A DNA stretch of 9,104 bases from Lachnospiraceae bacterium (GTDB lineage: Bacteria; Bacillota; Clostridia; Lachnospirales; Lachnospiraceae). Below, piece after piece: positions 6,840-9,104 of the stretch. The notes beneath the pieces were generated by a model. That model was not told where the DNA came from. It was given only the letters and a program-made list of their open reading frames with translations, and searched no databases. How positions within the stretch are numbered: the first letter of the stretch is position 1; every line of letters begins with the position of its first letter. The stretch lies in contig JAAVYC010000044.1 in the NCBI GenBank assembly GCA_022790905.1, positions 1 to 9,104 on the forward strand. The letters run 5' to 3'. The position numbers and the translations under genes were made by a program.

Positions 6840-7376
6840 ATGAAAGCATGGCAGCATTTTAAGACAATTACAAATCATAAAAGATTAGTGCGGGCGGGAT
6901 GTTTTAGAGTAGGGCTCTATCGCCAAGGGATTATGCATGATTGGAGTAAATATAACCCAGTGGAATTTCTAGTGGGATGCAGATATTATCAGGGAAACAT
7001 GAGTCCGAATAATGTGGAGAGGGTAAAAAAGGGTTACTCCTCTGCCTGGCTGCACCACAAGGGCAGGAATAAACATCATATGGAATATTGGATCGACTAC
7101 AGTGCCTATGAAAAAAAAGGTGTATGCGGGATGAAAATGCCGGTAAAATACGTAGTGGAAATGTTTATCGACCGAATGTCCGCTTCAAAAAACTATTTAA
7201 AGGAGACCTATACAAATAAAAGTCCTTTAGAATATTATGAAAATGGAAAGAATATTTATCTTCTTCACCCAGAGACAAGAGAGCTATTAGAACGGCTTCT
7301 TCACATGTTGGCGGAACAGGGAGAAGAAGCCACTTACGAATATATCCGTAAGGAGATTTTGAAGAATAAGAAATAG
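6840..7376 (+). CDS. DUF5662 family protein, His-rich, function unknown
   Basis: A 178-aa cytoplasmic protein matching the DUF5662 family pattern; no characterised function is known to me. Histidine and acidic motifs stand out: NHK (12-14), MHDWSKYNPVEF (32-43) and AWLHHKGRNKHHMEYW (69-84). The spaced His, His-Asp and His-His elements resemble a metal site of the HD-phosphohydrolase kind, but that is only a suggestion. The middle region (about 100-125, MPVKYVVEMFIDRMSASKNY) is helical and also conserved-looking. The C-terminus (145-178) is a charged helical tail. The gene begins 4 nt after the GH13-like stop codon, with only a weak AGG ribosome binding site, so translation may depend on the upstream gene. 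trpS follows after 15 nt. Confidence 0.8.
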   Translation: MKAWQHFKTITNHKRLVRAGCFRVGLYRQGIMHDWSKYNPVEFLVGCRYYQGNMSPNNVERVKKGYSSAWLHHKGRNKHHMEYWIDYSAYEKKGVCGMKMPVKYVVEMFIDRMSASKNYLKETYTNKSPLEYYENGKNIYLLHPETRELLERLLHMLAEQGEEATYEYIRKEILKNKK

Positions 7377-7391
7377 AGGAGAGAGTGAATC

Positions 7392-8396
7392 ATGTTAGAC
7401 GGAAAAAAAGTGCTCTACAGCGGGATGCAGGCGACGGGAACGCTGACTCTTGGCAACTATCTGGGAGCATTAAAAAATTGGGTGAAACTGACCGATGAAT
7501 ACGAGTGCATTTACGGAGTGATGGATCTCCATTCTCTGACAACGCGTCAAGTTCCGGCGGATTTTCGAAAAAATGCGCGTGCGCTCTATGCACTTTATGT
7601 GGCGGCTGGATTGGATCCAGAAAAAAATTGTATTTATTATCAATCCCACGTATCTGGTCATGCGGAACTGGCATGGATTTTGGATTGTTTTACTTATATG
7701 GGCGAGTTAAACCGGATGACACAATTTAAGGATAAGGCAGCAAAACACGCGGATAACATCAATGCCGGACTCTATACATATCCGGTGCTTATGGCGGCAG
7801 ATATTTTGCTCTATCAGGCAGATGTGGTTCCGGTGGGGGTAGATCAAAAACAGCATCTTGAGATTACAAGAGATATTGCCGAGCGCTTTAACAATATTTA
7901 CGGAGAGGTGTTTACCATTCCGGAGGCATATATTGGGAAGCAGGGGGCTAAAATTATGAGCCTTCAGGAACCGACAAAAAAAATGTCAAAATCCGATGAG
8001 AACGCAAACGCGACGATTTTGCTTTTAGATGATACAGATACGATTATCCGAAAGTTCAAGCGCGCAGTGACCGATTCGGGAAAAGAGATTTGCCATGCAG
8101 AAGATAAACCGGGAATCAGTAATTTAATGGATATTTACGGCGCCGTAACAGGTAAGACGGGAGATGAGATAGAAAAAGAATTTGCCGGAAAAGGTTACGG
8201 AGATTTCAAGATTGCTGTTGGTGAGACGGTGGCAAGTCATTTAAAACCGCTTCAGGAGCGCTATGAACAATTGATTAAAGATAAATCCTATATAGATTCT
8301 ATGATAAAACAAAATGATGAAAAGGCTTCATATTATGCGATGAAAACACTTCGCAAAGTGCAGAAAAAAGTTGGATTGACAGAGAGAATACGCTAA
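7392..8396 (+). CDS. trpS: Tryptophanyl-tRNA synthetase (class I)
   Basis: Charges tRNA-Trp with tryptophan using ATP in the cytoplasm. The protein is 334 aa, the usual bacterial length. The HIGH element appears as TLGN (19-22) within GTLTLGNYLGALKNW. The KMSKS loop is exact (197-201). The tryptophan-pocket and dimer-interface segments characteristic of bacterial TrpRS are present: GVMDLHSLT, YMGELNRMTQFKDK, MAADILLYQADVVPVG and DQKQHLEITRDIAERFN. The start at 7392 is supported by AGGAG (7377-7381) 10 nt upstream, and the reading frame begins with the typical MLDGKKVLYSGMQ. It is the last gene of the operon that starts at 5042; no T-box or trp leader lies directly upstream, so its supply here depends on the GH13 promoter or an internal one I cannot see. 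Confidence 0.97.
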   Translation: MLDGKKVLYSGMQATGTLTLGNYLGALKNWVKLTDEYECIYGVMDLHSLTTRQVPADFRKNARALYALYVAAGLDPEKNCIYYQSHVSGHAELAWILDCFTYMGELNRMTQFKDKAAKHADNINAGLYTYPVLMAADILLYQADVVPVGVDQKQHLEITRDIAERFNNIYGEVFTIPEAYIGKQGAKIMSLQEPTKKMSKSDENANATILLLDDTDTIIRKFKRAVTDSGKEICHAEDKPGISNLMDIYGAVTGKTGDEIEKEFAGKGYGDFKIAVGETVASHLKPLQERYEQLIKDKSYIDSMIKQNDEKASYYAMKTLRKVQKKVGLTERIR

Positions 8397-8401
8397 AAAA
8401 G

Positions 8402-8430
8402 AGGAACGGCAGATTATGCCGTTCCTTTTA
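8402..8430. terminator. Strong bidirectional intrinsic terminator between trpS and EamA transporter
   Basis: AGGAACGGCA (8402-8411) pairs perfectly with TGCCGTTCCT (8417-8426) around the 5-nt loop GATTA. On the + strand it is followed by TTTTA and ends the trpS transcript. On the - strand it is followed by a C and then a run of six T (complement of 8395-8400), giving a good terminator for the transporter gene. The transporter stop codon (8414-8416) lies in the loop, so one stem arm encodes its last residues. Confidence 0.88.
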
Positions 8431-9104
8431 AGTGAAAGAATACTTTTCGTTTTCGGTTTGGATTCGGATGAAAAAGTTCTCCAAGAGCGGCGCCTCCGAT
8501 GATAAAAAAAGCACCTGTCGTCTGTGAAAAACTCAGATGTTCCTGTAAAAAGAATATGGAAAAAAACAATGCAGATAAAGGTTCTAGGTAACCACATACG
8601 GACACGGATTGAACGGGAAGTTTTTGCATAGAGGAAAAATAAAGGTAAGTTCCAATTCCCGTGTTTACAATGCCAAGAAATAAAACTGGAACCAGATTGC
8701 CAGAAATAGAAGGCAGTGCAATCCCTTGTCTGCAAAAAGTGTAAACCATAACGGTAAGGAAGCTAGCCATAAGCTGATACATAGAACTTTCGAGTCCGGT
8801 AATGGAACAGGCTTTCTTTGCAAAGATAATCATTACTGCAAACATCAGTGCGGAGAGTAGCCCGAGAAGCAATCCAAAAGATTGTTTGCCCCGTAAAAGG
8901 GAAGAGCCGTTTACAAGAAACATTCCAAATAGGACAAAACAAAATCCGGTGAATTTTACAGCTGTAATTTTCTCATGAAAAAGAAAAGGCGATAAAATCA
9001 TGACAATCATTGGCCCGCAATAATATAAGAGTGTTGCGACGCCGACACCAGCCTGAATATATGCTTCATACAGGAAAATCCAGCCGATTCCCATGGCGGT
9101 ACCG
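8414..9104 (-). CDS. EamA/DMT-superfamily transporter, C-terminal part (5' end outside window)
   Basis: Integral inner-membrane protein of the drug/metabolite transporter superfamily (EamA, ten-helix type); the substrate cannot be told from sequence. The frame is open to the right edge, so the Met at 9094 is internal. About 230 residues are visible, carrying roughly seven of ten hydrophobic segments: near 20-39, 46-63, 72-92, 105-121, 135-157, 163-183 and 193-207 counted from that Met. Two EamA hallmark patterns occur, the second with EPLSALFFSIFFLQE (171-185) followed by TTGAFFIIGGAALGE (192-206). The first occurs around ATLLYYCGPMIVMI (20-33) with HEK (40-42). The tail NPNRKRK (211-217) is basic, as expected for a cytoplasmic end. 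The gene converges with trpS and shares its terminator. DMT members export metabolites or amino acids, but no neighbour points to a substrate. Confidence 0.88.
   Translation of the reverse strand, partial: GTAMGIGWIFLYEAYIQAGVGVATLLYYCGPMIVMILSPFLFHEKITAVKFTGFCFVLFGMFLVNGSSLLRGKQSFGLLLGLLSALMFAVMIIFAKKACSITGLESSMYQLMASFLTVMVYTFCRQGIALPSISGNLVPVLFLGIVNTGIGTYLYFSSMQKLPVQSVSVCGYLEPLSALFFSIFFLQEHLSFSQTTGAFFIIGGAALGELFHPNPNRKRKVFFHLKGTA

Noticed and set aside
7111..7118. A8 tract in the DUF5662 gene (a second lies at 7976-7983 in trpS) as possible phase-variation sites
   Set aside because: Both encode ordinary Lys codons in intact frames; in trpS the tract leads into the essential KMSKS loop, so switching is implausible. 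Such tracts are common in A-rich genomes.
8328..8735. 135-codon open frame on the - strand overlapping trpS end and the transporter gene
   Set aside because: It is an out-of-frame shadow of the EamA transporter, crosses the terminator, and has no family resemblance. The other minor frames opposite gltX, the helicase, the GH13-like gene and trpS were rejected for the same kind of reason.
1..9104. Mobile element, CRISPR array, tRNA or riboswitch
   Set aside because: No terminal inverted repeats, transposase motifs, regularly spaced repeats, cloverleaf or T-box sequence could be recognised; the only intergenic space over 100 nt is 4884-5041.

Overview
The window looks like a piece of chromosome from an anaerobic Firmicute, most likely a Lachnospiraceae-type clostridium. 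The pointers are the fairly low G+C, strong AGGAG-type ribosome binding sites, a group B-like [FeFe] hydrogenase, a DUF1292 protein and a DUF5662 protein. This assignment is inferred from gene content; no rRNA or other direct marker is present. I saw no insertion sequence, prophage, CRISPR array, tRNA or rRNA.

Layout. (1) Positions 1-4533 (+) hold a tightly packed run: the 3' part of an iron-only hydrogenase, glutamyl-tRNA synthetase (gltX), and a short UvrD/Rep-type helicase that overlaps gltX by ATGA. The run ends in a hairpin that covers the helicase stop codon. (2) Positions 4572-4883 (-) hold a small, very acidic DUF1292 protein that converges on the helicase. (3) Positions 4884-5041 are a divergent intergenic region with a recognisable promoter in each direction. 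Between them lie two copies of a 14-bp direct repeat containing the palindrome TGTATACA, a candidate operator. (4) Positions 5042-8396 (+) hold a second packed run: a GH13/isoamylase-like protein, a DUF5662 protein and tryptophanyl-tRNA synthetase (trpS). It ends in a strong hairpin terminator at 8402-8430. (5) Positions 8414 to the right edge (-) hold the C-terminal two thirds or so of an EamA/DMT-family membrane transporter that converges on trpS and shares that terminator.

The gene neighbours do not form one obvious pathway. Two aminoacyl-tRNA synthetases share transcripts with redox, DNA-repair and carbohydrate-type proteins, as is common in compact clostridial operons. The most unusual item is the GH13 protein. 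It keeps the CBM48 plus isoamylase/GlgX architecture but has lost the catalytic nucleophile (Leu271), the region IV His-Asp pair (Asn353-Asn354), the region I signature, and most of the segment between regions I and II. It is therefore probably a pseudo-enzyme, perhaps a glycogen-binding or regulatory protein, and its promoter carries the repeated candidate operator.
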